From: Rehmannia glutinosa
Lineage: Eukaryota; Streptophyta; Magnoliopsida; Lamiales; Orobanchaceae
DNA length: 64,000 nt
Assembly: GCA_016081115.2 (NCBI GenBank)
Contig: CM071928.1
Coordinates: forward strand, 85,384,477-85,448,476
Direction of reading: 5' to 3'
The notes beneath the pieces are model-generated. The model was given only the letters and a program-made list of their open reading frames with translations, ran no database searches and was not told the DNA's origin. Below, piece after piece: positions 34,330 through 46,499 of the stretch. The translations under genes and the position numbers were made by a program. Positions within the stretch are counted from its first letter, which is position 1, and each line of letters opens with the position of its first letter.

Positions 34330-36315
34330 TAGAGAATCCAACTCGAATCAATTCTAGCATCCCAAAGACCACCATAGCTTCAAGAATCGGTCAATAAAAC
34401 GACTGCGTAAACACATTTCAAACGGCCAAAAAAGACGCCTCCAAATACAGTTTACCGGGATTTAGGCACACCTATATGCACACAATGAAGCTTATATCAA
34501 TGCATATCTTGTGTGGTTGGGCAACGGAACGCTATCATTTCTTTCGTGCCCCAGCCACACAAAGATTTGGTCCTAATCGTTCACGAAAAATTCACTGCAG
34601 AGACGTGTTCTTATACTTGAGATATCTAGAGACTACAACTATACTAGACGCTAATAATCTTACAGCGCTGGTGTCGCGTATATGATTACACTAAGCGACA
34701 CCACCAAATTAGTAAAGTAAGGATTATCGTCTTTTTCGAATGACATTTGGTAGCTTCCAAATATATCCACATGCTATGGTAAGAGGCCAACATGCTATCA
34801 GATTTTTCCTTCATCAATCTTTTTATTAAATTTTAAGGATTTGATAGTAATAAGCAAACAAAGGTATTGAAACTAGATTTTCATGATCATGTTAGTCAGG
34901 AGTTGACCAGTAGACACCTTTGACTCTGAGATATTTCCTTTTTCATTATAGTCCATTAAATCTGTGAATATTGTTGCAAGCATGTAAAATCTGTAATCAG
35001 AATTTGGATGACCATATTACACAGAGTTGACTAGTTCATATACCTTCCCATCCTATTCCAACTTCCTTTTATGCCAACTTATAAATGTTCCCCTTTATCA
35101 CCCCCTAAAGCAGCAAAACAACAAACATTTATTCACCGTATATGGACACCAAAATAAAACATAGTGCCAGCGTTTCAGTCGCATAGTGAATCATACAAAA
35201 GGTTTATCCTGCCGCCAATTGTATAAAAGAAGCTTTTAAGATCGTGCACCATTATAAAGGAATCTCTACGGAAAGAATTTTATGATCATGATCAAGAACG
35301 CATTTATGACGACACATCATTTTGAAATATGTTCGCGCGCACGCGAACCCCCAAAAAGTCCTAACTTGAATATTATCTCGTCAATATAAAAACCTATAAT
35401 CTTGCAAAGTATGAAACACGAATTAAATCCATAAGTCTCTTTCTTCCGAATATATAGGTATGGTAGGTTTTGTAACTTAATAAACGGAACCCTACTTCAT
35501 ATAGACAGAAGCAAATGCTACCAAGAACAGAACTACTCAAATAAACAAGACAACATTACGTAATATGTTCGGCGCTATACAATAAGGGAGTTGTGAAGAA
35601 ACAGCTTCATGTTGCATTGCTACATTGACTCAACGATAGTTTCTTAACATTAGAGTATTGAAAAAGCCATTTCTAGGTTGATCAGTAGACTGCAATTTCC
35701 CACTCCAATAGAAAAGGACCCCCAGAAAGAATTAACATTGTTCCTATTTGTGTTTAGATACTTCAAAATAACCGCCTACGATCAAGTGCCTAAGACGAAA
35801 ACAAGCCCGACAGGGTTCCCGTTATGTGCAAAGAGAAAAAATTAGCAACAACCATGCAACAGAATCGACACAGTTCATAAATTACGACTAACATAACGTT
35901 CGCATCTAGAAACAAATACATCATCCAAATTCAGTACATACAGAAAAACGACAAAGCCAGACATGAAAAAAATATATAAAAATAGAGTAAAAATGAAATT
36001 TCAGAGTAGATTGTACACAAAAATCCTATAGATTAGCAATCATGTAAAACAGGGAAGTATCAAAACAAGGTTTTCCTTCACTTTCTTCACCATTCATGTA
36101 CAGAACAAACACTAATTAACCAGCCTGACCTACATGTTTGGTTCCACTATATTACACTGGTCATTTTTCACTATAGTATCCCAAAAACCATGTACATATG
36201 CAAATTACAGTTGTACCACTCACTATAATAGTAATAATCTAAATAATAAGGAACAAAACATAAAATGTTGAGACCCTAAAAGAACTTACCTTTTTCTGAT
36301 ACTTGGTGAAATTCC
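34330..36315. other. Intergenic region downstream of the VQ gene, no gene seen
   Basis: About 2 kb with only short, motif-free open frames. The part next to 36316 should hold the 3' UTR of the VQ gene. A GC-only hairpin, GTTCGCG-CGCA-CGCGAAC, stands out at 35331-35348. Confidence 0.5.
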
Positions 36316-37335
36316 TTACATGCCCTTCCACCTTGGGCTTGGAACAGGAAGCGTCGGCGACATGGGTAGCTGCGGCAACCCGAATTGACCCGTCGGCGAT
36401 AGCAGAAAGCTGGGAGAAATCATACCATAGGGTGACCTCGGCGACGGAGCGCATCCAAATGGCAGCGGTGACAGCGGCATCGGCGGAAAACCCGACGGAA
36501 AACCAGCAGAAGATGTCAGAGGCTGATTTGGCGCGGCAAATGGAGGCTGCGGCGGCGGAAGTGGTGCCACGCCGCCGCCCCGCGGCGAAGCAGCAGATGA
36601 AGAGCCGAGGAACCGCATGTAAGAAGAGATCGGAGAGTCCGTCGGCTGAAGCGGCGACAAGGGGGGACGTTGACCGAACTCGTTTGGCGGTGCGACGCCG
36701 TTCCAAAGAGGCGAAGGCGCAACGGAAGAGCCAGGGTTCTGGAGGAACCGCATGTAGGCGGAGATCGGGGACTCCGCCGCAGGGTGCACGGACGGAAACG
36801 GCGGAAGAGGCGGCAACGGCTGCGCGTGACCCGACGGCGGCCTCTGACCGGCGTCGTTTTGTGCGCGGGGAAGGATCTGGGTGAGCTGAGGAGGGCGGTT
36901 GCTAATCTGAGCAAGGGGAGGGGGCCGGATCCTCTGCAGGCGGGAGCTAGGTGGTCTAGGGTGAGTCACAGGCGGAGGCGGCGTCGGTAAACGCTCGTGC
37001 GCCGGCGAGCCCGTGAGCTTCTGAACGACGTCGCGGAAATCGTTCTTGTTGATGTTGTAAACCGGCGGCTGCTGCGAATGGGGCGGGGCATGACCCGGAT
37101 TGTGCGGATTCGGGTCGAGAATTTGCGGGATTGAAGCAGACGAAGAAACAGGGGTGGTTGTCGGAAACGGGAGAGGTTTTCGAATGGGCTTAGCGATCTT
37201 ATGGGAATTCTTGTTGACTTGTTTGAGAAACATATCTCTATTGCTATGGCTATGGCTACTGTTACTGTTATTGCTGTTGGTTATTGTTGCAGAAGAAATG
37301 GAAGAAGAAGAGTCGTTGCCCAAGCCTTTATCCAT
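36316..37335 (-). CDS. VQ-motif protein, VQ9/VQ14 (HAIKU1)-like
   Basis: Single exon, 339 residues. The start is the ATG at 37335 (MDKGLGND). A GTG two codons earlier is not used. The VQ motif FRDVVQKLTG is at residues 100-109, preceded by VYNINKND. This motif binds the C-terminal WRKY domain of group I and IIc WRKY factors, so the protein is probably a nuclear transcriptional cofactor. SRLQRIRPPPL (131-141) and the C-terminal SPTLPVPSPRWK are, from memory, shared with VQ9 and HAIKU1. The rest is proline/serine-rich and disordered, with many Ser-Pro sites suited to MAP kinases. ESPISAYMRFLQ (188-199) is echoed by DSPISSYMRFLG (233-244), an internal repeat. The gene is GC-rich against AT-rich flanks. 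No damage. Confidence 0.93.
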   Translation of the reverse strand: MDKGLGNDSSSSISSATITNSNNSNSSHSHSNRDMFLKQVNKNSHKIAKPIRKPLPFPTTTPVSSSASIPQILDPNPHNPGHAPPHSQQPPVYNINKNDFRDVVQKLTGSPAHERLPTPPPPVTHPRPPSSRLQRIRPPPLAQISNRPPQLTQILPRAQNDAGQRPPSGHAQPLPPLPPFPSVHPAAESPISAYMRFLQNPGSSVAPSPLWNGVAPPNEFGQRPPLSPLQPTDSPISSYMRFLGSSSAASPRGGGVAPLPPPQPPFAAPNQPLTSSAGFPSGFPPMPLSPLPFGCAPSPRSPYGMISPSFLLSPTGQFGLPQLPMSPTLPVPSPRWKGM

Positions 37336-37880
37336 TTTCACTCACACAAAAATCTCTCTCTCTGTGTATATTAAATATAAATATCTCTCTCTTTGTACAT
37401 ATATATATATAACTGTGTCTGTGTGTATGTATATAATTTTGAAACGGAAAAGAAGAAAGGTGGATTACAAGAACAGTGGTACAGTAATTGTAATTTGTAC
37501 CTTCAAAGCGTCTCTGGCGAATTTGGGATTTAGGTTTTTGGCCGTCTTTTTGGGAAATGGGGGGTTTAGTGGAATGGAATTGTGGTGGATACCGATTGTA
37601 CCATGTGTTGTGTGTGAGGTACCTTCTTGAGCCGTCAGCCGTCACCAAAATATAAGGCAAGGAAAATAGGAAATATGAAAGGGTTTTTTATTTTCTTTCT
37701 TTTATTTATTTCTTTTTTTGAAGAAATGAAAGGGCTTATTTTTCTTTATTTTCATTCCAAACCACCTTATTTATTATTTTCTCAGACTATTTCGGATTAC
37801 TTGATTAATGGTGTCATTACTTTAGCATTTACAATTAATTGTTCGGATATTGTCTCTGGTGTTCTTAGTATGCCGTTTTA
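37336..37880 (-). promoter_or_regulatory. Upstream region of the VQ gene
   Basis: On the minus strand a TATA-like tatatatatata run at about 37399-37412 lies 65-75 bp before the ATG. It is followed by an agagagaga stretch typical of plant 5' UTRs. No other ORF of note. Where the promoter ends and LINE sequence begins (about 37880) is only approximate. Confidence 0.45.
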
Positions 37881-39060
37881 GGAAGGCGACAATAAGAGAG
37901 TTTGGTGTCGGTCTATCACGGATTTGTCACGTCTTGCATAGCTTATTGGACGTTGCATCCTTGTTTTCCAATGGTTAATTGAGGGAATGGATTTGGCATA
38001 AGGACATTCTGCCTAGGCGTTCGTATGTGGCATGAAAAATTATTCACAACAAACTGCTTCTCTTAGATATTTGAAGCATAGAGGTTGTGTTGGACCTTCG
38101 GTTTGTAGCTTTTGTTTCAGAAATAATGAAAGTCTTGATCATTGCTTTATGGACTATCACTGTGTTCGTCCCTTGTGGGAGTATTTTGCTGGTCTGTTCA
38201 ATGTTACGGTGGACTTTAGTACTAGTCTTTGGGGGATTCTTCTACAATGTATGAGTATTTAGCTCCCAAATTGATTTCCTGTGGAATATGGTGATTATCG
38301 CATTTCTTTGTATGATTTTGGACTTTTCGGAATAAAGCCATATTTGAGGATTAATGTTTCCATACTTTGGCCTCTAAGAGCATAAGTTCTTGCCTTTATC
38401 AATGAATCTCGTTTTGTGCGGACATGATACATGTTTAACTCTCATACGGACTTAACTGTCTTGCGGCATTTTGGTTTTCAAGGGAAGACTAAGCCGATTC
38501 ATCAAATTATTTTTGTTGATGGACTGCGCCACCATTTGGTTGGATCAAAATCAATACAGATGGGAGTGCTATGGAAGCTCTTGGCCTCTCTACTTGTGGC
38601 AGAGTATTTTGTAATCATTGTGGTTCGATATTTCACCTTATAATGGGTGTTGCCGTGTTGGGTTTGCTTTTCAAGCAGAACTACTAGGTGCAATTAAGGC
38701 ACACGACTATGCGAGATTGCTTTGGATAAAGGTTGGGACTTTTTATGGCTTGAATCAGATTTGGTTTATGTGACTTCTATTTTCTCCTATTACTGTTCGT
38801 TGGTTCTTTGGTTTTTCAAGAGTCGGTTTTCCATCCTCTTTGGTCATCTTAGGAATATCTAGTTCAGGACATCTCATACTTACCGTGAAGCTAATGGAGT
38901 GGGGGACACATTATCTAAAAGAGCACATGTTTTGTGGCAGTCAATGGTGGAGCACGACCCTAAATTTTCTAAAAGATGCTATTTTTTAGGACTTACCATG
39001 TTACTTCATATCGTACCTTAGTTTGAATTTTCTCTTTTTTCGTTTTTGAACCTATGTTTG
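37880..39060 (+). pseudogene. 3' end of a dead LINE (zf-RVT and RNase H remnants)
   Basis: 38032-38262 reads CSFCFRNNESLDHCFMDYHC and PLWEYF, the zinc-binding zf-RVT domain found after RT in plant LINEs. Further on, in other frames, are the RNase H (RVT_3) signatures WIKINTDGSA near 38545, an AELLGAIKAHDYA block near 38680, and REANGVGDTLSKRAHV near 38890-38935. Frameshifts and stops disrupt it, and the RT itself is missing, so the copy is 5'-truncated and dead. The 3' flank was later hit by G2. Confidence 0.8.
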
Positions 39061-39190
39061 TGATTTAAACCTTGCATTTTGACATATATTTTTTTGTTTA
39101 AGGTACTCATTTTTCTTCAATTCTTGCAATGATTTTTTCCACAATTGTGGGTTATATCTTCTGAGTTTTTAATGAGGCCACTTATCGTAG

Positions 39191-39195
39191 CCAAC
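39191..39195. repeat. Target-site duplication CCAAC, left copy of G2
   Basis: CCAAC abuts the LTR here and again at 46495-46499. Perfect 5-bp duplication. Confidence 0.95.
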
Positions 39196-40916
39196 TGATG
39201 GCTCAAAAGCTACCTTTAAAACCGTAGGCAAGTGCACCTATCGTTTTATAGTATAGATTATTGAGTACCGAGTGTCATTCCCACGAGGATTGTAAGTACT
39301 AATAATTACCGTCTTTTTGTTATTTAATCTAACAATTTTCAGAGTTTTTGTTTGATGAAAAAGGAAAACAAATTATAAATTGTAAAAATGAAGTAAAATT
39401 TGTAAAATAAGAAATCAAGAGATAAAAGTGTGTTTGAATGTAAATCCCTCTAGAATGTTTTTGTGATTTGACAAGTTAAAAGATTCAACCATAAGCCCTT
39501 AAGTAAAAACCAACCTCTTTTTAAAAATCTCATGCTATGTGGACCGTAGAAATTCCCGATTTAAGTTAATCCCTTTCTCAAGGCGAAAAACTCCTAATCT
39601 CAAGTTGATTAATGAAATCTCTTTCTAGTTAAAACCCCCAAGATTGCATTATAACGATTTATGAATTCCCATATTAGGTTTGACCCTAATCCGGAAGATT
39701 TATGTCGTCTATATCTAGGATTGCATGCAACTCTTTTCACTTATACAATTTCTTTTTCACCATAAATCTTTTCGACCGATGAAGAAAAGATATCAAATTA
39801 ATATACCTAGGAAATATTAACTCGAATGAGATAAGCATGATATAAGTGAATCACACAAGACATGAGAATTTTATTAAAAACATACAAACCTTAATCACAA
39901 ATCCATTCTAGAGTTCATTACACTCAAACACTAAGATTTTAGCTACTCATGATTTTGACAAAAGAGTAAATTACACAAGAAGATTTAAGCATTGTAGACA
40001 TGGTGTACTTATCTTTCTCAAAACCTCAATGGACTTCTTCCTTGATTGATGATGTTGCTCCAAGCCTTCTTCTCCAATATTGCCCCAAGCTTTCTTCTCC
40101 AAGACCCCTTGATCCCAATTCTACTTAATGAGATGAATACAATGAATATTTCCTGAATATCTAATGAATACCTCTCCCAACTTCAACCCTTGGCTTTTAT
40201 AGGCAACCAATACATTGATAGTACTCTCTTTTGTTAAACAATTGCCTCTATTTTCCTTGTTGGTTGGTGAATTCTTGTATTCAAGTGATGAGGGGAGGGA
40301 CATGGAGACATGTTTCAAAGACAAAATAGGGTGTTAAAAGTGTACAAAAGTGGCCAAAATGGGTTGGTTGGTGAGTTTTCCCCAAATTCCGCAAAGAAAA
40401 GTTGCAAAAAGAGGTCTCGGACACGCCCGTGTTGGGCAGCACGGCCAGGCCGTGCTGCACAAAATTTACTGAAGAAATGCCTGACATGGCCGTGTTGTCC
40501 AACACGGCCAGGCCGTGTTGTCCAACACGGCCAGGCCGTGTTGTACGACACGGCCAGGCCGTGTCCGGGCCTGTTTTGTGCGGTTTTTCCTCCTCTTTTG
40601 ATCCCCTTCAACATGGCCGTGTTCGGTGACACGGCTTGGCCGTTTTGGACCCTTTTTCTAATTTTTATCCAATTTATTTCCTTCTTTTTTGAACATGGCC
40701 ATGTTACTTGACACCCCAAGTCATGTTGAGTGATTTTCTTGCCTTTTTTCAATTAATATTGGCTTCATATTGCTCCAAATTGGTCCACCTATAATGTTAA
40801 ACACATCACACGATGGAATGCTACAGAAATACTTGAGAAACTATGATTTTTCTAACAAAACAATTCAAAAACTATTAAATTAATAACACGAAATGTGTAC
40901 AAAATGACACTTATCA
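39196..40916 (-). repeat. G2 3' LTR
   Basis: 1721 bp. It contains the palindrome block 40420-40640 with one more 23-bp unit than the other LTR. It is followed at 40917 by the PPT (minus strand AAAGTTGGAGGTGGTT). Confidence 0.95.
40420..40640. repeat. CACGGCCAGGCCGTG tandem palindromes, G2 left LTR
   Basis: Tandem units of aacacggccaggccgtgttg separated by tcc or tac. The units are themselves near-perfect palindromes and so can form hairpins. Confidence 0.9.
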
Positions 40917-42373
40917 AACCACCTCCAACTTTGAACTTTGCTTGTCCTCAAGCAAAACATTATATCAAAAAGAGGGATTCAATAAATCACAACATACAAA
41001 GATGAATTTTTTTTTTTTAACATATTGAACATAAGTAGTCAAGTTCTTGGCCTTCTCAACCCGAATTAACCATTAAATAAAAACAAAGTTTTGTAAAACG
41101 ATTGACTGTCAAGAAAGACTGTACTATCGACAGGCATTATTCAGACTTGAAATCATCACTCCACAAATACTGATAGTTATGAACAACTTCAATTCAATAA
41201 CGCCATGAAAATACAAGAATTCAATAGATCATTGTAGTTAGCTTACTAGTCATATAACCAAGCTTCTTGAACTTTATTGGAATGAGAAGTCAAGGAGTAT
41301 TCATTCTCCTCTTTTTTTTTCGTTTTTTTTTTGGGACCTTTCGAGACATGCTTCCACTAGGTTTATATTTTGAATTTCTGTTCAAACACTCCTAGGGTGG
41401 TTTTCCATACTCATATTCGTGTCGCCGTTTTACGTAAAAGACAAACATGGGGCTCATGAATGCTCCTAGTTACTAAGCAACAACAAATAGAGGAGTATAA
41501 TCTCGATTGGTCTGTTTTTTGTTTCTTCATTTTTTTATTATTTTTTTTCTCTTTTTTTTTTTATTCACAAGCTTGGTTTAACAACTAGTTAACCACTACT
41601 AAATCATGAGTTCTCGGAAGTTCATAGCACTAAGTATCATCGTATATGCCTTAACACATCAAGTATTTATGGTGTTGGAAATCTCGTCAAAATTTAGACC
41701 GCATCCACGTCAATCTATCCTAGACAATCAATTGCTTCACACTGAAAACACAAATTAACAAGTTATTATAGGTATAATTGGGCCAAGTTATTGACTAGCA
41801 AATACTCAATTTGTTAAAAAAAAAATCACATCTCTTGAAAACAAACACACAAGCATTCCGAAAATGTTATTGTACCCACCTCCAACTTTAAGATTCACAT
41901 TGTCCTCAATGTGAAAGAAAGAAATGGACAAACACACACAAAACACTCAAAAAAAACAAAGAAATTAGAATGATATAAAAGAGGTGGAAAAAAAGAAAAA
42001 TACGACCTTACTACAATAGTGGAATCGGTGTTGAGCGACCATTGGGTTGTTTTGGTACGGGACCTTCAACGGCATCTTCATACCTAATCAAAGTTAAGCA
42101 ACACACAACTCGAATACCGTGAAATCTCAAATATTCCCAATTAGGACAAGCAAGAAGAAGCTCAAGAGTTTTTTTTTTTTTTTTTTAATGATTTGAAAAT
42201 GACTCTAAGGACTTGTGATTATTTTGAAAGAAAATAAAATAAAATAAAAATTAATGAAAACAATTGCACACAAACATCGGGTTGCCTCCCGGGTAGCGCT
42301 TCTTTAACGTCGTATAGCTGGACCATTTCACCTAAATGTGAAGATTTAATCGGGCGGAGCCTTATGAAAAAAT
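40917..42373 (-). other. G2 internal non-coding region with two PPT modules
   Basis: Two minus-strand modules pair a hairpin with a purine tract: GCTTGAGGACAAGC/AAAGTTGGAGGTGG next to the LTR (40917-40955), and ACATTGAGGACAATGT/AAAGTTGGAGGTGGG at about 41877-41922. The second is an internal duplicate at the same relative place as in G1. No ORF. Confidence 0.8.
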
Positions 42374-43392
42374 TTATCTCTTTGAACAACATCGCCACCG
42401 TATCGATTTTGAACAATTGACCTTCATGGTCCTATTTTTCTCGCATGTTATTCTCAAAATGAGATTCATCGTGGAAACTTTTGCACATTGAACATCACAT
42501 ACTTTCAAGGATTTATTAGAAGACATATCAAACAAAGAATCATTTATCCTTGTCTTAATCAAGTTTATAGGAAAACAAGTATCATTTATAGGATTTCTCA
42601 AAGGAATTTTAAAGATAACTTGTTCACCCCCTACTCTCAAAGTAAGCTTTCCATCATGCACATCAATGAGAGATTTAGCGGTAGCAAAAAGGGACGCCCT
42701 AGAATTAAGGGAACTTCTATATCATCATGCATGTCAAGAATAATAAAATCAATGGGAATATGAATTTATCAATCTTAACTAGCACATCTTTAACAATACC
42801 TCTAGGATGTTTAATCGATTTATCGGCTAATTGAATGTCCATCCTAATAGGTTTAAGTTCACTTAATTCCGCATGCTTGAATGTTTCATAAGACATCACG
42901 TTGATACTAGCTCCCAAGTCGGCTAGTGCCCTATCACGGGTAAACCATCAATTGTGCAAGGGATAATAAAGCTTGCGGATCATTAAATTTTTGTGGTAGT
43001 TCATTGGAAGGACATTTATCATTCAATCGCACATTTGATAATTTGTTAAGCTTATTTTCACTAGGAATGATGTCATTAAGATCCCTAACATGCTTTGAAT
43101 GAGGGTCATCAAATGGAATATGGGCATGTAATTGTTTGAAAGAATCAAGGTACTTACCAAATTTGTCCTCCCCTCTATCTTCTTCGGTTAGACTCCGGTA
43201 AGGGATCTTGGGCTTGTATTCTGCAACCTCCTTTTTCATGAGATTTTCTTTGGGCATGTCATCCTCCACGTATTTCTGCATGGCGGCATTGGTATAATCT
43301 TGCTCATGTGGAAAACTGATGGTGATTGCCTTTACGTGCTCCAGGTTTGGCTCGATATTACGGCAAACCACCTTGTGGCCTTCGGAAATCAT
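42374..43392 (-). pseudogene. G2 retropepsin-like protease, frameshifted
   Basis: Three open pieces in different frames (42934-43392, 42717-42917, 42374-42661) align with the G1 protease ORF. The active-site block LGASINVMSYETF is coded near 42880-42920, close to a break at about 42930. A second break lies near 42730, before the RPFLATA-like segment. N-terminal sequence EYKPKIPYRSLTEEDR matches G1. Non-functional in this copy. Confidence 0.85.
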
Positions 43393-43395
43393 CTT

Positions 43396-44645
43396 CGCAA
43401 TCGCGGCTATTTGGTTTTCAGTTATGGATAGATGCCTCTTGATTTCTCAAGGATGTTTCAACCGCTTGGAATCGGGTATCTGTTGATTGCACAAACTTTG
43501 TTATAAGATCTTCCAAGTTAAGCTTACCTTGATTTGGCTGAAATCCGGGAGACGTGTGTAGATCAGGATTGGGATTAGGTCGTGGTTGGCCTTGATTTCC
43601 CCAACCAAAATTAGGATGTTGTCGCCACCCAGGATTATATGTGTTGCTGTAAGGATTACTTGGGTAATTTTTGCCTTGATTCCCAACGTAATTAGCATGT
43701 TCGGTGTGAGGTATGTGTGTGGGCGAGTCCGATGATTATGCAATCCTCCGCAAGTTTCACAAGATAAATCATGCGGTGGTGGTGGTTTAGGAGAGCGCTA
43801 GATCGTCGATCTTTTGGGTCAATGCTTCGACTTTGTGCGGAGCGTAACTACGATCTGCATTATACACACCAACCGACTGTTAGTTTTACCTCGTATGGAT
43901 TGCCATTGGTAGCCGTTCATGGCCATTCCTCAATCAAATCCTGGCGGCTTAGGCGTTTTGTTATTAAGAGTTCCCCGGCCATTGATCGATCATTTGTCTT
44001 GTCGATGAGAGCAACCCATTGTAAAATGTTTGGACTTGCATCCAAATGGGAAGACCATGATGTGGGCATTTTCGCAGCAATTCTTTGAATCTCTCCCAAG
44101 TGTCGTACAAGGTTTCATCGTCCTCTTGAGTGAATGAAGAGATCTCATTCCTCAATCGTGCGGTTTTAGCGGGTGGGAAATACTTTAAAAGGAATTTTTC
44201 CGCCATAATGCTCCATGTTGTGATTGTTCCCTTCGGTAAAGTGTTTAGCCATTGTTTAGCCCGTCCCGAAGAGTAAATGGGAACAAGCAGAACGGATGGC
44301 ATCGTCGGAGACTCCATTTATTTTGAAAGTATCGCAAATTTCGAGGAAATTCGCGATATGATTATTGGATCTTCGCCTGGTAAGTCGTCGAATTGAACAA
44401 ATTGTTGCACCATTTGAATGACATTCGGTTTGATTTGAAATTATTGGTCGCTTGGCGGACCTTACGATACTAGACGCGTACCATCCATAGATGGCTTGGC
44501 GTGGTCGTACATGGTTCTTTGTTGTTCATCCGCCATATCGGGATCCTTGCTTTCGTTAGTATCCTCCTCGTGGTCTGTACTAATACTTTCCTCGTGTGTT
44601 GCTACCCGGCGGTCTCGCTTCCCAGATTCGGCGACGAGTAGGCAT
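43396..44645 (-). pseudogene. G2 gag, broken
   Basis: The start is probably the ATG at 44645 (MPTRRRIW). 43964-44317 has AKQWLNTLPKGTITTW and LLKYFPPAKTARLRNEI, the Retrotrans_gag core. The zinc-knuckle remnant CETCGGLHN lies near 43735-43760. Several stops and frame changes. Compared with G1 the first stop codon is absent, but later damage is similar. Confidence 0.83.
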
Positions 44646-44774
44646 GCACTTTGTAGTAAACAAGGAGGATAAGTATAATCCAAGACTTACAAAGATAGAT
44701 ACCTAGAAAGACAATTGATGAAAATAAAAAAAAATGATTAAATTAACAAAAATAAGGTGTTCTTAATATTACAA

Positions 44775-44792
44775 TCCCCGGCAACGGCGCCA
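44775..44792 (-). other. G2 primer-binding site, tRNA-Asp
   Basis: Plus strand TCCCCGGCAACGGCGCCA, the 3' end of plant tRNA-Asp, so the minus strand is a perfect 18-base PBS next to the 5' LTR. Confidence 0.93.
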
Positions 44793-44797
44793 AAACT

Positions 44798-46494
44798 TGA
44801 TGGCTAAAAAGCTACCTTTAAAACCGTAGGCAAGTGCACCTATCGTTTTATAGTATAGATTATTAGTCCGAGTGTCATTCCCACGAGGATTGTAAGTACT
44901 AATAATTACCGTCTTTTTGTTATTTAATCTAACAATTTTCAGAGTTTTTGTTTGATGAAAAAGGAAAACAAATTATAAATTGTAAAAATGAAGTAAAATT
45001 TGTAAAATAAGAAATCAAGAGATAAAAGTGTGTTTGAATGTAAATCCCTCTAGAATGTTTTTGTGATTTGACAAGTTAAAAGATTCAACCATAAGCCCTT
45101 AAGTAAAAACCAACCTCTTTTAATAAAATCTCATGCTATGTGGACCGTAGAAATTCCCGATTTAAGTTAATCCCTTTCTCAAGGCGAAAAACTCCTAATC
45201 TCAAGTTGATTAACTGAAATCTCTTTCTAGTTAAAACCCCCAAGATTGCATTATAACGATTTATGAATTCCCATATTAGGTTTGACCCTAATCCAGAAGA
45301 TTTATGTCGTCCTATATCTAGGATTGCATGCAACTCTTTTCACTTATACAATTTCTTTTTCACCATAAATCTTTCGATTACCCGATGAAGAAAAGATATC
45401 AAATTAATATACCGGAAATATTAACTCGAATGAGATAAGCATGATATAAGTGAATCACACAAGACATGAGAATTTTATTAAAAACATACAAACCTTAATC
45501 ACAAATCCATTCTAGAGTTCATTACACTCAAACACTAAGATTTTAGCTACTCATGATTTTGACAAAAGAGTAAATTACACAAGAAGATTTAAGCATTGTA
45601 GACATGGTGTACTTATCTTTCTCAAAACCTCAATGGACTTCTTCCTTGATTGATGATGTTGCTCCAAGCCTTCTTCTCCAATATTGCCCCAAGCTTTCTT
45701 CTCCAAGACCCCTTGATCCCAATTCTACTTAATGAGATGAATACAATGAATATTTCCTGAATATCTAATGAATACCTATCCCAACTTCAACCCTTGGCTT
45801 TTATAGGCAACCAATACATTGATAGTACTCTCTTTTGTTAAACAATTGCCTCCATTTTCCTTCTTGGTTGGTGAATTCTTGTATTCAAGTGATGAGGGAG
45901 GGGACATGGAGACATGTTTCAGCAAAATAGGGTGTTAAAAGTGTACAAAAGTGGCCAAAATGGGTTGGTTGGTGAGTTTTCCCCAAATTCCGCAAAGAAA
46001 AGTTGCAAAAATAGGTCCCGGACACGCCCGTGTTGGGCAGCACGGCCAGGCCGTGCTGCACAAAATTTACTGAAGAAATGCCTGACATGGCCGTGTTGTC
46101 CAACACGGCCAGGCCATGTTGTACGACACGGCCAGGCCGTGTCCGGGCCTATTTTGTGCGGTTTTTCCTCCTCTTTTGATCCCCTTCAACATGGCCGTGT
46201 TCGGTGATACGGCTTGGCCGTTTTAGACCCTTTTTCCAATTTTTATCCAATTTATTTCCTTCTTTTTTGAACATGGCCATGTTACTTGACACCCCAAGTC
46301 ATGTTGAGTGATTTTCTTGCCTTTTTTCATTTAATATTGGCTTCATATTGCTCCAAATTGGTCCACCTATAATGTTAAACACATCACACGATGAAATGCT
46401 ACAGAAATACTTGAGAAACTATGATTTTTCTAACAAAACAATTCAAAAACTATTAAATTAATAACACGAAATGTGTACAAAATGACACTTATCA
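44798..46494 (-). repeat. G2 5' LTR
   Basis: 1697 bp. Minus-strand TATAAAAG at 45798-45805 lies in the same GCCTATAAAAGCC context as in G1. The palindrome block (46019-46215) has one unit fewer than the 3' LTR. Confidence 0.95.
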
Positions 46495-46499
46495 CCAAC

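Larger units (their letters stand above)
39196..46494 (-). mobile_element. G2: second non-autonomous Ty3-type gag-protease element
   Basis: 7299 bp on the minus strand with TSD CCAAC. LTRs are 44798-46494 (5') and 39196-40916 (3'). The tRNA-Asp PBS is at 44775-44792 and the PPT abuts 40916. It has the same plan as G1: gag, protease, then about 1.4 kb of conserved non-coding sequence, with no RT, RNase H or integrase. LTR ends (TGATGG..TTATCA on the plus strand) and internal sequence show it is a sister subfamily of G1, not a copy of it. Both LTRs are very similar, so the insertion is recent. Confidence 0.92.

Noticed and set aside
36303..36990. Long plus-strand open frames opposite the VQ gene
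   Set aside because: They are antisense shadows of the GC-rich, proline-coding VQ ORF. No domain, and the minus frame has the VQ motif and intact start and stop.
37336..37341. N-terminal extension of the VQ protein starting at 37341
   Set aside because: The first codon is GTG. The first ATG in frame is at 37335.
40420..40640. CRISPR-like array
   Set aside because: Repeats are adjacent palindromes with 3-base gaps, there are no unique spacers, and they lie in a plant LTR.
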